Positions 18,195 to 27,206 of a stretch of 64,000 nucleotides of DNA are shown here, in pieces. The translations under genes were made by a program, and so were the position numbers. Where the stretch lies: positions 62,001-126,000 of the forward strand of contig NZ_JACJLR010000002.1 of NCBI RefSeq assembly GCF_016902345.1, in the 5' to 3' direction. Position 1 is the first letter of the stretch. The number at the start of each line of letters is the position of its first letter. The notes beneath the pieces were generated by a model. That model was not told where the DNA came from and did not search any database. It was given only the letters and a program-made list of their open reading frames with translations. The DNA comes from Mediterraneibacter glycyrrhizinilyticus. Lineage in GTDB: Bacteria; Bacillota; Clostridia; Lachnospirales; Lachnospiraceae.

Positions 18195-18291
18195 GAAGTG
18201 GTATCCGGGAAAAGGAACATCTGTAAAATGGATGGCGTCCTGAGAGAACGCAGCACTGGCCCTTTTGTGGGAGCAAGGAGGAAGAAGGAAG

Positions 18292-19470
18292 ATGGAGAAC
18301 AGACGACCATACTGGCAGGTGGCGCTCAGGCTTTTGTTCAGTCTGCTCGCAACTGCCGCATTTATCATCATCGGGCTCAGGCTTATTGTTTTTCTGATGC
18401 CCTTTGTGATCGGGTGGATCATTGCGTCGATCGCGGCTCCGCTGGTAAACTGGCTGGAAAAACGGCTGAAGATAGTAAAGAAACTGGGGTCCGCACTGAT
18501 CGTTATCCTTGTGCTCGTGCTGATCGTCCTTGCTCTCTACTTTGGGATCAGCAGGATCGTGACCGAGGTGGGAGATCTGATCCGGAATTTTCCGGAACTG
18601 TATGCCCAGCTTGAGGAGGGGTTAAGACAGATCGGAGACACCCTTTCCGGGCTGTTTGAACGCCTGCCGAAAGGAATACAGAACGGATGGAACACGGTGA
18701 TCCAGAATCTGGATCAGTATATGGGAAATCTGGTTTCCAGCATCAGTGAGCCTACGGTGACGGCCGCGGGGAATTTCGCAAAAAGAGTGCCTTACTACCT
18801 GATCTCTTTTATCGTTGCGGTACTGTCAGCATACTTTTTTACGGTTCAGCGGGAAGATGTGATCAGCTGGCTGAAAAAAGCGGCGCCCCGGGCAGTAGAG
18901 CAGCGCATGACTCTGGTCATGGACAATCTGAAATATGCGGTGGGAGGATATTTTAAAGCGCAGTTTAAGATCATGGGAGTGGTATTCCTCATTCTTCTGG
19001 CCGGCTTCGCGTTTCTGCAGGTGCGGTATTTCGTACTGGTGGCACTGCTCATTGCGTTTCTTGATTTTCTGCCCTTTTTTGGAACGGGAACAGCCATGAT
19101 CCCGTGGGCTGTCTACACGTTCTTTATGGGAGATTACAAGCTCACGGCGGCGCTGGTGATCATCTATGTGATCACTCAGGCGGTTCATCAGCTCATACAG
19201 CCCAAACTGGTGGGAGACAGTGTGGGCTTAAATCCGCTGGTAACGCTCCTTCTGCTCTATATTGGGTATCGGCTGGGCGGCGTGCTCTGGATGATCCTGA
19301 CCGTGCCCATCGGTATGGTGGTGATCAATATGTGCCAGGCAGGTGCCTTTGACTATATCACGGATGATGTGAAGATCCTGATCGACGGCATACTGGGGCT
19401 GCGCAACGACATGCCTTCCGGAGAAGCAAAGGCGAAGGAGGAAGCGGAGGAGACAGAACAGGAACGGTAA
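18292..19470 (+). CDS. AI-2E family transporter (YtvI/PerM-like)
   Basis: Polytopic membrane protein of 392 residues of the AI-2 exporter/PerM superfamily. Two N-terminal hydrophobic helices (about 8-50) are followed by a third (ALIVILVLVLIVLALYFGI), a soluble segment with LPKGIQNGWNTVIQNLDQY, and a C-terminal cluster of helices. The family hallmark region FLDFLPFFGTGTAMIPWAVY is present. The C-terminal tail is acidic. ATG 18292 follows AAGGAGGAAGAAGG. Related proteins move autoinducer-2, act as Na+/H+ antiporters, or are linked to sporulation; the substrate here is unknown. Confidence 0.85.
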   Translation: MENRRPYWQVALRLLFSLLATAAFIIIGLRLIVFLMPFVIGWIIASIAAPLVNWLEKRLKIVKKLGSALIVILVLVLIVLALYFGISRIVTEVGDLIRNFPELYAQLEEGLRQIGDTLSGLFERLPKGIQNGWNTVIQNLDQYMGNLVSSISEPTVTAAGNFAKRVPYYLISFIVAVLSAYFFTVQREDVISWLKKAAPRAVEQRMTLVMDNLKYAVGGYFKAQFKIMGVVFLILLAGFAFLQVRYFVLVALLIAFLDFLPFFGTGTAMIPWAVYTFFMGDYKLTAALVIIYVITQAVHQLIQPKLVGDSVGLNPLVTLLLLYIGYRLGGVLWMILTVPIGMVVINMCQAGAFDYITDDVKILIDGILGLRNDMPSGEAKAKEEAEETEQER

Positions 19471-19528
19471 ATCTTACCCTTGCGACAGAAGGGGGAATTT
19501 TGATAGAAAGAAATTTCGCGCACGTTCG

Positions 19529-19557
19529 TTGAAAAAAGAAAACGGTTATGCTATCAT
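19529..19557 (+). promoter_or_regulatory. Promoter of the rubredoxin gene
   Basis: TTGAAA at 19529-19534, a 17-base spacer and TATCAT at 19552-19557, with the gene start at 19640 behind ACAGGAGG. Confidence 0.6.
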
Positions 19558-19639
19558 GGAAAGCAGGGAAGAGAACATTCCCAAAACCGGAGGGGACCGC
19601 TGTGGAAGGTCCCGGTAAAAAGACAGGAGGTAATTAAAG

Positions 19640-19801
19640 ATGAAAAAATATGTTTGTGACGTATGTGGTTACATCTACGACGAAGCGGCAGGAGATCCGG
19701 ATAACGGGATCGAGCCGGGCACAAAATGGGAAGATGTGCCGGAAGACTTCCTCTGCCCGCTTTGCGGAGTAGGGAAAGATCAGTTCTCTGAGACAGAGTA
19801 A
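19640..19801 (+). CDS. Rubredoxin
   Basis: Small iron electron carrier of 53 residues. Two CxxC knuckles, Cys6/Cys9 in [11 protein letters not shown] and Cys39/Cys42 in [14 protein letters not shown], bind one iron. The full canonical rubredoxin is present with nothing fused. It has its own promoter and terminator, so it is a single-gene unit. Rubredoxins in anaerobes pass electrons to oxygen- or peroxide-reducing enzymes; no partner is adjacent here. Confidence 0.97.
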   Translation: MKKYVCDVCGYIYDEAAGDPDNGIEPGTKWEDVPEDFLCPLCGVGKDQFSETE

Positions 19802-19846
19802 GCCTCGGGAGAGACTGACACCGAAAAAGGTATAGAATCGTGAGAG

Positions 19847-19892
19847 AAGAGCAGCCTGCGGATCGATGGATCCGGATGGCTGCTCTTTTTTT
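19847..19892 (+). terminator. Terminator after rubredoxin
   Basis: AAGAGCAGCC at 19847-19856 pairs with GGCTGCTCTT at 19878-19887, followed by a T-run to 19892. Confidence 0.85.
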
Positions 19893-20057
19893 GGGAACAT
19901 ATCCTGAATTAAAATGAAAATAATATTACATAAATAGATTTACGAAAATTTTACATACATTTCATTGGAGCGTGATATCGGAGTGGAAAATACAAGGGTA
20001 TAATTATCCTTGTCACAAGGAGTGATGAATCTGATTGGAAATTAGGAGGAAACTATC

Positions 20058-20900
20058 ATGAATCCCGGAAACAAGATCACACAGTCACAGAAAATGATGA
20101 TATTTGTTTTATCCATGTCCCTGTACGGACTTGCAACTCTGTTTACAGAACTGATCCCTTCTTTTCAGGTGGGGATCGTCGAATTTTCTGTTGAGTATTT
20201 TCTTTTTATCCCGCTGACTCTGGCGATGCTCTTTGATCCTCTCTCTGCGGCGCTGGGGGCGGCGACAGGTGAACTGGTCTTCAGCGAGATCATGCTGGGG
20301 CAGTTCGGGGGACTTGGTGAACTGGAGAAGTTCCTGACCGTGACCATCGGCGTCTTCCTTGCGGGAAGGCTGGTCAAAGATCCCAGAAAACGCGGAATGG
20401 TCGCGTTTGCATCGATCTTCGGGGTGACGGTACAGCAGATGATGGGATGTATCGTGGATATCCTGAAAGTACAGTTCGCGGTAGAAGACTTTGAGGCGGT
20501 TGCAGGGCTCCCGGAAAGCGTCTTTTTTACAGAAGGATTTGCCTGCCTCAATGATATCCTGTTCTCAGGAATCCTCTTCTGTATGCTGCCTTCCATGTAT
20601 CTTGTGCCTAAACTGTATGGAAAGATCGAGCCCCTGCTCGGCATGAAGCCGAGAGATGAGAAGACGGTATTCGGCGGAAACACGATCTCACCCAAAACAG
20701 TGGTCCTCTGCGTTGTCGGCTTTGTGGCAGCGATCCTGGCAGAGCTGCTCGCCTCGGGGGGATATGAGCTGATCGACTGGGAGGCAGCATGGGCAGGAAA
20801 TACAACATCTATCGTGGTCGCGATGATCGCTGCGGTGATCGTCATACTGATCGCCGCCGGGGTGATAAGAAACCGGGCATCTCAGGCCAAACAGGCGTGA
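20058..20900 (+). CDS. ECF transporter substrate-specific (S) component, unknown substrate
   Basis: Integral membrane protein of 280 residues, with about six to seven hydrophobic helices (for example FVLSMSLYGLATLF, FLFIPLTLAMLFDPLSAALGAA and a last helix IVVAMIAAVIVILIAAGVI). The helix pattern and its place as first gene before a double EcfA and an EcfT identify it as the S component that binds the vitamin or other micronutrient. No specific S-family (RibU, BioY, ThiT and so on) is recognised. It has AGGAGG before ATG. A -10-like TATAAT near 19999-20004 sits within a small inverted repeat (ACAAGG/CCTTGT). Tightly followed by the ATPase gene. Confidence 0.78.
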   Translation: MNPGNKITQSQKMMIFVLSMSLYGLATLFTELIPSFQVGIVEFSVEYFLFIPLTLAMLFDPLSAALGAATGELVFSEIMLGQFGGLGELEKFLTVTIGVFLAGRLVKDPRKRGMVAFASIFGVTVQQMMGCIVDILKVQFAVEDFEAVAGLPESVFFTEGFACLNDILFSGILFCMLPSMYLVPKLYGKIEPLLGMKPRDEKTVFGGNTISPKTVVLCVVGFVAAILAELLASGGYELIDWEAAWAGNTTSIVVAMIAAVIVILIAAGVIRNRASQAKQA

Positions 20901-20915
20901 CAGAAGGAGAAGAAT

Positions 20916-22625
20916 GTGAGTAAGATAGAGATCAAAAATCTGACATTTACCTATCCGGGGGCGGATGCCCCCACTCTGAGAAGTTTGTCCGCAGAGATCG
21001 AAGAAGGTGACTTTATTGCCATCGTGGGAAATAATGGGTGCGGAAAATCCACGCTTTGTAAGACACTGAACGGTCTGATCCCTCATTTTATTCTGGGAGA
21101 TATGGAGGGCGTGGTCCGGATCGACGGTGAGGATACGAGGGAACAGGAAATCGGAACCCTGGCAAAAAAGGCGGGATATGTCTACCAGGATTTTGAGAAC
21201 CAGATCGTTTGTCCCACTGTGCTGGAGGACGCCTCTTTTGCCTGCCTGAATTATGCCATGCCGGATTATGAGGAGAAAGGGCGACAGGCGCTGTCCATCT
21301 GCGGGCTGGCGTCAAAGATCCAGGATTATGTCTGGCAGCTCTCCGGAGGGCAGAAACACCTGCTCGCCCTGGCGGGAATGGCTGCTCTGAGCCCGGATAT
21401 ACTGATCCTGGATGAGCCGATCGCGCAGCTGGATCCGGCTCATGCGGATAAGATATACGAGGTGCTGAAAGAGCTGAACGAAGAGTACAGGAAGACGGTC
21501 ATCGTTATTGAGCATCACACAGAGTATATCGCAAAGTTCTGTAAAAATGTCATGCTTTTAAAAGATGGGACCGTGAAGTGGAAACTTCCGGCTAAGGAAG
21601 CGATGAGGAGGGTGGATGAACTTCAGGAAAGCGATATCTTTCCACCTCAAGTCACGATCGCGGCGCGGCGTATGGAAGCGGAAGGGATCCTGCCTAAAGG
21701 AACGGCGCTGCCTGTAGACATCGAGGAGGGAAGGAACCTCCTTCTTCCGTTCCTCAGGCGGAAACAGAGCGGAGAAAGAACAGTTTCGAAAAAGATCCCA
21801 GCGGGGGAACCGCTGGTGCGTTTTTCCAATGTGACGGTAAAATACCGTTCAGTCAAAGGAGAACCGCCCAAGGTATTTGACCGGTTTAACCTGGAGATCA
21901 AAAAAGGAGAGAAGATCGCTCTGATCGGATCCAACGGCGCGGGAAAATCTACCATGCTGAAGCTGATGATGGGGCTGGTACATCCGGAAGAGGGAGGAGT
22001 CTATGTAAAAGACAGGCTGACCCGCGAACTTTCAAAAGAAGAACTGGGAAAGACCATCTCTCTGGTCTATCAGAATCCAGAAGAGATGTTTATAAAGGAT
22101 TCCATCCGAAAAGACATCGAGTATGCCATGAAAGCGAGAAAGATCCCGGAATACGAGAAACGGACGGAGAAACTGCTGGAGATGTTCCGTCTTACAGAAC
22201 TGGCGGAGCGGGACGGACGTCTCCTCTCCGGAGGTCAGATGCGGCGGGCTTCCATGGCGATCGGCGTTGCACTGAACCCGGAGATGCTGCTCCTTGACGA
22301 GCCTACGGCGAACCTGGATATTGCCACAAGAAGGGAGATCATGAAGACTCTGGCGATGCTGAAAGACATCACGGACACAGTCGTTATCGCGACACATGAC
22401 ATGCAGCTTGTATGCGACTGGGCAGAGCGTATCATCGTTCTCTGCGGAGGGTATGTGATCGCGGACGGACCGAAGGAAGAGATCTTTTCCGATATCTATG
22501 TGCGCGGTCAGGTAGGAATCCGTCCGCCCCAGATTTATGACATGGGACGGGAACTGGGAATAAAAGATCCATGCTTTACAGTGGATGAGTTTATTGAGTA
22601 TTTCAGAGGTGAACAGTATGCGTAA
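20916..22625 (+). CDS. Fused ECF transporter ATPase (two ABC domains)
   Basis: Energizing module of the ECF transporter: both ATPases, usually separate EcfA1 and EcfA2, are joined in 569 residues. Domain 1 has Walker A GNNGCGKST near 33-41, signature LSGGQKHLL and Walker B ILILDEPIAQLDP. Domain 2 has Walker A GSNGAGKST near 335, signature LLSGGQMRRA and Walker B LLLDEPTANLD. Both look catalytically intact. The start is GTG 20916, with AGAAGGAGAAG upstream. The stop overlaps the T component start by eight bases, so the subunits are translationally coupled. Confidence 0.92.
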   Translation: MSKIEIKNLTFTYPGADAPTLRSLSAEIEEGDFIAIVGNNGCGKSTLCKTLNGLIPHFILGDMEGVVRIDGEDTREQEIGTLAKKAGYVYQDFENQIVCPTVLEDASFACLNYAMPDYEEKGRQALSICGLASKIQDYVWQLSGGQKHLLALAGMAALSPDILILDEPIAQLDPAHADKIYEVLKELNEEYRKTVIVIEHHTEYIAKFCKNVMLLKDGTVKWKLPAKEAMRRVDELQESDIFPPQVTIAARRMEAEGILPKGTALPVDIEEGRNLLLPFLRRKQSGERTVSKKIPAGEPLVRFSNVTVKYRSVKGEPPKVFDRFNLEIKKGEKIALIGSNGAGKSTMLKLMMGLVHPEEGGVYVKDRLTRELSKEELGKTISLVYQNPEEMFIKDSIRKDIEYAMKARKIPEYEKRTEKLLEMFRLTELAERDGRLLSGGQMRRASMAIGVALNPEMLLLDEPTANLDIATRREIMKTLAMLKDITDTVVIATHDMQLVCDWAERIIVLCGGYVIADGPKEEIFSDIYVRGQVGIRPPQIYDMGRELGIKDPCFTVDEFIEYFRGEQYA

Positions 22626-23451
22626 ACTGACAGAAAATATCCTGGATAAGATTTCCATAGATTATCTGAGAAATCAGGTGCTGAAAAATGCTTATGGAAA
22701 CGATGATACCGTGATCGCAAAGATGGATCCCCGGGTTCTTCTTGTGTGGTATCTCTTTTTCGGTCTGGTCCCGTGGTTTTTGGATGATGTGGTGCTCCTG
22801 CTCTGCCTGTTCCTGTTTGTAGCGGCGACAACAAAGACGGCGAGGATCGCTCCGCTGGTGCTTTTCCTGTTCTGTCTGGGCGTGTTCTCACAGACCGGAT
22901 ACCTGTTTATCGTGGCGCTCTTTTTTGGAGGAAATACAGAGACCATCGCGCCGCTTCTGGTGATGACACTGAAAGTGGCTGTGGTCTCACTTGCATCGAT
23001 CACCGTCTTTTCCGGGTTGGATCCGGACAGGCTGGCAAACGGTCTTTTGTGGTTCGGATGTCCGGAGCAGTTCTCCTTCAGCATTTCTTTTGCGTATCGG
23101 ATCCTTCCGGTGCTGATGGAGGAATTCCAGAATATCCTGCTTTCCTACCGGCTGAGAGGCAATCCTCCCCAGAACAGGACTCTGATCGGAAAGATCCACT
23201 ATCTGTTCTACCAGATCCGGATGATCATCCAGTCTTTCTACCCGCTCATGCTCAACACGGCAAAGCGGTCCAGGACGACGGTGGAGGCGCTGGAACTGAA
23301 AGGATATCGGTACTCGGTGAAGAATCCGGAAGTGAAACGGATGAAACTTGCCATGCTGAAGGTGACACGCAGCGACATCCTGTTTATAGCGGTGTCCGCG
23401 GTGTGGGTCGGGATAAGCGCCGGGATCTCCGGGCTGTCAAATATTATATAG
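22618..23451 (+). CDS. ECF transporter transmembrane (T) component
   Basis: EcfT membrane scaffold of 277 residues that couples the ATPases to the S component. It has several hydrophobic helices (VLLVWYLFFGLVPWFLDDVVLLLCLFL and others) and coupling helices with short Arg-containing motifs near RLRGNPPQN and RSRTTVEALELKGYR, typical of the CbiQ/EcfT family. The start ATG 22618 overlaps the ATPase stop. It is followed 21 bases later by the PHP gene. Confidence 0.9.
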   Translation: MRKLTENILDKISIDYLRNQVLKNAYGNDDTVIAKMDPRVLLVWYLFFGLVPWFLDDVVLLLCLFLFVAATTKTARIAPLVLFLFCLGVFSQTGYLFIVALFFGGNTETIAPLLVMTLKVAVVSLASITVFSGLDPDRLANGLLWFGCPEQFSFSISFAYRILPVLMEEFQNILLSYRLRGNPPQNRTLIGKIHYLFYQIRMIIQSFYPLMLNTAKRSRTTVEALELKGYRYSVKNPEVKRMKLAMLKVTRSDILFIAVSAVWVGISAGISGLSNII

Positions 23452-23472
23452 AGAAGAGAAGGTGGAGTAACT

Positions 23473-24270
23473 TTGAAGATCGATTTTCACACACACGCAA
23501 AACTTGCAAAGAAACTTCCGTTCTCTCCGGAATATACAGACTGGCTGTTCGGAGAGGCGAAGAGAGCCGGGCTGGACGCCCTGTGCCTGACGGAACATTT
23601 CAATACGCTGGGCTTCCGGGAGGTGTACCGCTATATTGAGGGGCGCTGCACCAGAGAGGGGGACAGCCTGGTGACAGAGGACGGGTTCCGCATCTTTCCC
23701 GGGATGGAGGTGGACATTGCGGAAGGAGGCCATACGCTGGTCACAGGTCCCCTGGAATGCATCCTGGAGATGAACCGCAGGCTGGAACCTTTTAAGGAGA
23801 AAGGGCGATTCCTGCCCTTTGAGAAATGGTCGGACATGGTAAAAGAGTACCCGGTCCTTTTCGGGGCAGGACATCCCTACAGGGCGGGAGGGCATATCCC
23901 GGAACTTCCGTCCGAGCTGCTGGAACGATTCCAGTTTCTGGATGTGAACGGAAAAGACCTGGCAAAGGATTCGGAAATAACATGGGAGAAGATGAAAGAG
24001 CTGTCTCGGAAGCTGGGGAAGCCGCTGGTGGCAGGCAGCGATACACACCAGTCGTTCCAGTACGGGTGCGTTTACAATGTGTTTGAGAGAACTGTGGATA
24101 CGGTCAGGGATCTGCATGAACAGCTCCTGGAAAATGCCTACAGGATCGAGACGTCTGATGATCTTGCGTTTAAGGTAGAGACGGCAGGGATTCTGAAGCG
24201 TTCCCTAAAAGAGATCCACGCGCTGGGAGGAGATTACGTCTCAGTCCTGCTAAAAGGAGCAGAGATCTGA
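23473..24270 (+). CDS. PHP domain metal-dependent hydrolase
   Basis: Predicted PHP-type phosphoesterase of 265 residues, of the histidinol-phosphatase-like group. Metal ligands are visible in order: DFHTHAK at residues 4-10, LTEHFNT near 38, GMEVDIAEGGH near 77, GAGHPYR near 135 and SDTHQ near 189. The start is TTG 23473, with GAAGGTGGAG upstream. It is the last gene of the ECF operon, so its substrate may be related to the compound imported, for example a phosphorylated form. That link is inferred from position alone. Confidence 0.82.
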   Translation: MKIDFHTHAKLAKKLPFSPEYTDWLFGEAKRAGLDALCLTEHFNTLGFREVYRYIEGRCTREGDSLVTEDGFRIFPGMEVDIAEGGHTLVTGPLECILEMNRRLEPFKEKGRFLPFEKWSDMVKEYPVLFGAGHPYRAGGHIPELPSELLERFQFLDVNGKDLAKDSEITWEKMKELSRKLGKPLVAGSDTHQSFQYGCVYNVFERTVDTVRDLHEQLLENAYRIETSDDLAFKVETAGILKRSLKEIHALGGDYVSVLLKGAEI

Positions 24271-24331
24271 GAGATGAGCTGAAATACGGAGTCTGGTCAA
24301 AAATGTATTCTGAGCCAGGGGAACAGACAGA

Positions 24332-24364
24332 AAAACGGAGATCTCAGCGAGGGATCTCCGTTTT
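24332..24364. terminator. Bidirectional terminator between PHP and RpiR genes
   Basis: AAAACGGAGATC at 24332-24343 pairs with GATCTCCGTTTT at 24353-24364. A-tract on one side and T-tract on the other allow it to stop both convergent genes. The RpiR stop lies in the loop. Confidence 0.85.
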
Positions 24365-25186
24365 GTAGGCTTCTTTTAACTGATAGAGCCTGTCAAGGCG
24401 GTATTTGGAATCATCTCCCAGTTCTGCGGCGAGACGCACCACGAGGGCGTCGATCAGAGCGGCAGGGGCAGCCATGGAGTGGTATTCGGTCGGCTCTCCC
24501 CGGTATACATAAAGGGGGATGATATCCTCCTGAGCGCGGTCATGATAAAGGCGGCTTGTGAAGAAGATACACGGAAAATGTATCTTTTCCCGGTAGGAGA
24601 GAAGAACGTCCGCCTCCCGGGGCGTCTTCTGGAAGCCAAAGAGGATAAGAAGGTCTTTTTCTGTAAAAAGATTCATGTATTCAAAAAGTTCGGAACTTCC
24701 GGGAGGCAGGAGGATGACACGGATACCGAACCGGGTGAGACGGAACTTTAAGAGCTCTGCCATGGATACGGAGGCTCCTTTTGCGTAGAGATAGACGGTC
24801 TCTGCGCTGCAGATCGCAGAAACAGCACGGGAGAGGAGCTCCTGGTCGAGAAAGGAGAGTGTCTTTTCTATGCATGCCTGCTGATACCGAAGGAATCCTT
24901 CCGCGGTCCCGGAGTCCTGATTCACCAGTGTCGCGCTCAGCTTCCCGGAAGGAGAGTTCTGTTCGCTCCGGTGGAGCAGGATCGCATTTTTCAATTCTTT
25001 AAAATCTGCATACCCACAGTGGCGGGCAAAGCGGGAGATGGTCGGTTCGGAGGTACCGATACACTTTGCGGCATCCCCGATGGACATGAGGATGAAAGAG
25101 TCCGGATTTTCGATGATATAGTTGATGATCCGGTGTTCTGTCCTGGTAAAGTCTGTTTTTTGTTTCACGAAATAAATATCACTCAT
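24344..25186 (-). CDS. MurR/RpiR-family transcriptional regulator
   Basis: Regulator of 280 residues with an N-terminal RpiR-type helix-turn-helix (residues about 1-75, SIGDAAKCIGTSEPTISRFARHCGY) and a C-terminal SIS sugar-phosphate binding domain (VYLYAKGASVSMAELLKFRLTRFG onwards). Family members sense phosphorylated sugars or amino sugars. ATG 25186 is chosen, with CGGAGAG upstream, not the earlier ATG at 25222. It is convergent with the ECF/PHP operon, and no sugar operon is adjacent, so the target is unknown. Confidence 0.88.
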   Translation of the reverse strand: MSDIYFVKQKTDFTRTEHRIINYIIENPDSFILMSIGDAAKCIGTSEPTISRFARHCGYADFKELKNAILLHRSEQNSPSGKLSATLVNQDSGTAEGFLRYQQACIEKTLSFLDQELLSRAVSAICSAETVYLYAKGASVSMAELLKFRLTRFGIRVILLPPGSSELFEYMNLFTEKDLLILFGFQKTPREADVLLSYREKIHFPCIFFTSRLYHDRAQEDIIPLYVYRGEPTEYHSMAAPAALIDALVVRLAAELGDDSKYRLDRLYQLKEAYKTEIPR

Positions 25187-25313
25187 CTGTTTTCTCTCCG
25201 TTTTTCTGAATAAAACTATCATATCATATAAAAGAAAAGAATGCGTAAAATCTGGTTATGGATCACGTAAAAGCAGAGGGTGTACGGTGCGGGCAGCAGC
25301 CGGGGGATAACGG

Positions 25314-26156
25314 TCACCCCTCCTCTCTCCTGACAGAGGAGGGAGTGCATCCGTATACGCTTTTAAAGGTGCGGTTGAACAGTTTCTGGTTGTAAAATCC
25401 GTTCTGTTCTGCAATCTCGTAGACGGGCGCGTCCGTGCGGATCAGGTCCTGATAGATGTGGGAGACCCGCACCTCATTGACGTACTGCAGGAAGGACATT
25501 CCCATATTTTTTTTAAAGAAGCGGCAAAAATATTCCTTGCCCAGTCCCAGATGGTCCGCGATATCCTGCAGGGAGATCTGTTCCTTAAAATGCTCTTCCA
25601 CATAGGTGATGATCTCCCGGATCCGGTCCACGGTCAGTCGGTCTGTGGCAGTCACATTTGAGGCTGCGTGGGTAGAAAAATAGCGGATCAGATGGGCGAG
25701 GACCTGCATGATGATCCCCTCCGCTTCCATGAGAAAGGCAGATGCGTCCTCAATATAAAGCCTGGTCAGTTCCTCCAGCATCTGGCAGATCTTTCGGTAT
25801 TCGGGAAACTGTTCGTCGGTCAGATCATCCGGGATACAGTGTATCTGGTACAGCTCGATATCCGGGAGATAGCGCTCCATATATTTTCGGGAGACATGGG
25901 CGCAGATGAACATGGCAGTATCGGTATAGGTGTAGGTGCTGTGCACCAGCCCGGAATCGATCACGGTCAGATGTTTGTTGGGAATGTGGTATTTTTTTCC
26001 TTCGATCTGGATCGTCGCCTCACCGTTGAGCTGGTAGAGCAGCTCGATCTCCTCGTGCCAGTGGAGGGGATGGTATCCGCCCGGTGCGGTGGAGTAGGCG
26101 AGCCGGATCCCCAGTTCACTGATCTCCTGAAAAGTTTCGTAATAGGGCTGTTCCAT
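25314..26156 (-). CDS. AraC-family regulator with cupin sensor
   Basis: Regulator of 280 residues. The N-terminal cupin-like arm (HWHEEIELLYQLNGEATIQIEGKKYHI) would bind the inducer, and the C-terminal AraC domain spans about residues 175-278, with two helix-turn-helix units (ISLQDIADHLGLGKEYFCRFFKK and APVYEIAEQNGFYNQKLFNRTFK). It lies 17 bases after a membrane protein gene on the same strand, so both probably form one transcript. No sugar gene is directly beside it. Confidence 0.9.
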   Translation of the reverse strand: MEQPYYETFQEISELGIRLAYSTAPGGYHPLHWHEEIELLYQLNGEATIQIEGKKYHIPNKHLTVIDSGLVHSTYTYTDTAMFICAHVSRKYMERYLPDIELYQIHCIPDDLTDEQFPEYRKICQMLEELTRLYIEDASAFLMEAEGIIMQVLAHLIRYFSTHAASNVTATDRLTVDRIREIITYVEEHFKEQISLQDIADHLGLGKEYFCRFFKKNMGMSFLQYVNEVRVSHIYQDLIRTDAPVYEIAEQNGFYNQKLFNRTFKSVYGCTPSSVRREEG

Positions 26157-26173
26157 AAGATCATCTCCTTCTT

Positions 26174-26977
26174 TTATTCACCCCGGTGCTGCCGGACTGC
26201 GAACCAGACCAGACAGCAGACTGAGAGAAATGCGGCTCCCAGACAGGGAAAGTAGATTCCCGCAGGGAGGAGTGCGATGGCAGGATGGCTGCATATGCAC
26301 AGGATGACAAACAGGATGAGTATGACGGCACTGAGGATGATATAAGCCGGATTCCTGTTTTCATGGACTTCTGCATGTATATATCTTGGGCTGAAAAGCT
26401 CCAGCGCATGCAGGAGTTCTTTTTCTCTGTCATAGCCCTTTGAAAAGACATAGGTCTGACGGCTCGGGCGGCGCGCAGGCGTCTCTACATGACAGATCAT
26501 AGAATAGGATTTCCTGTTTTCTTTTATTTTTTCTACGGACAGGATCCTGGGTTCCAGACCCCGGAGTGATTCTTTTTCGGAGAGATATTTCTCCAGCACT
26601 CCTCCCGGAGAGATCAGGTTATTCAGGATCTTCTGGGTTTTGAAAAGCATGGAGATAAATCCGGGGACCCCTCTTCGGAAGGGAACGTATTTCCGGGCAT
26701 CTATGACATAGATCTCTCCGTCCCTGGCCTGACAGAAGATAAGGGTGTCTCTTCGGGAACGCCGCCCTGCCTCTGCTGCCGCCCAGATCAGGAATGCAGT
26801 CGCAATGATGCAGACCGCAAAAGTGAGAAGCTCCATGGGAAGATTCAGGGCAAAGCCGAGGAAAATACTTCCGATGAGCAGACAGAAGGCCAGGGTCAGA
26901 CTGAACAGCAGTGGGAGAAGAATCCCTGATGCGTAATTGTTTTTCTTTTTCAGATTTTCAGATATCCAGATCTTCAT
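26174..26977 (-). CDS. Hypothetical membrane protein with four predicted helices
   Basis: Protein of 267 residues, function unknown. Two N-terminal hydrophobic segments (ILLPLLFSLTLAFCLLIGSIFLG and LLTFAVCIIATAFLIWAA), a soluble middle of about 130 residues with many basic residues, then two helices at the C-terminus (IILSAVILILFVILCICSH and AIALLPAGIYFPCLGAAFLSVCCLVWF). The arrangement suggests both ends in the membrane with a cytoplasmic core. It is the first gene of a probable pair with the AraC regulator at 25314. I recognise no family. Confidence 0.7.
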   Translation of the reverse strand: MKIWISENLKKKNNYASGILLPLLFSLTLAFCLLIGSIFLGFALNLPMELLTFAVCIIATAFLIWAAAEAGRRSRRDTLIFCQARDGEIYVIDARKYVPFRRGVPGFISMLFKTQKILNNLISPGGVLEKYLSEKESLRGLEPRILSVEKIKENRKSYSMICHVETPARRPSRQTYVFSKGYDREKELLHALELFSPRYIHAEVHENRNPAYIILSAVILILFVILCICSHPAIALLPAGIYFPCLGAAFLSVCCLVWFAVRQHRGE

Positions 26978-27105
26978 TGTGTGATCCTCCGTATTTCTCT
27001 ATGTCTCTGTGATCGCAGTCCATCAAATTCGAAAGCTTTGTTCTGTATTGCTTCGAGCGTGAAGACTGAACTGATATGATTATATCACGGCAGACGAGAA
27101 AAGTG

Positions 27106-27155
27106 TTGACATTTAGTTCCTACGTCTGTAATACATAAAAGAATTACACATGTAA
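27106..27155 (+). promoter_or_regulatory. Strong promoter with two BlaI/MecI-type operator boxes
   Basis: TTGACA at 27106-27111, a 17-base spacer and TAATAC at 27129-27134. TACGTCTGTA at 27121-27130 overlaps the spacer and -10, and TACACATGTA at 27145-27154 (within the palindrome TTACACATGTAA) lies about 10 bases downstream of the -10 box. Both fit the TACANNTGTA consensus bound by BlaI/MecI repressors, the first with one mismatch. Confidence 0.65.
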
Positions 27156-27206
27156 GATGAATGGAAGACAGGATTACTGTGGATAGTAAGATAGAAAAGG
27201 AAACTG

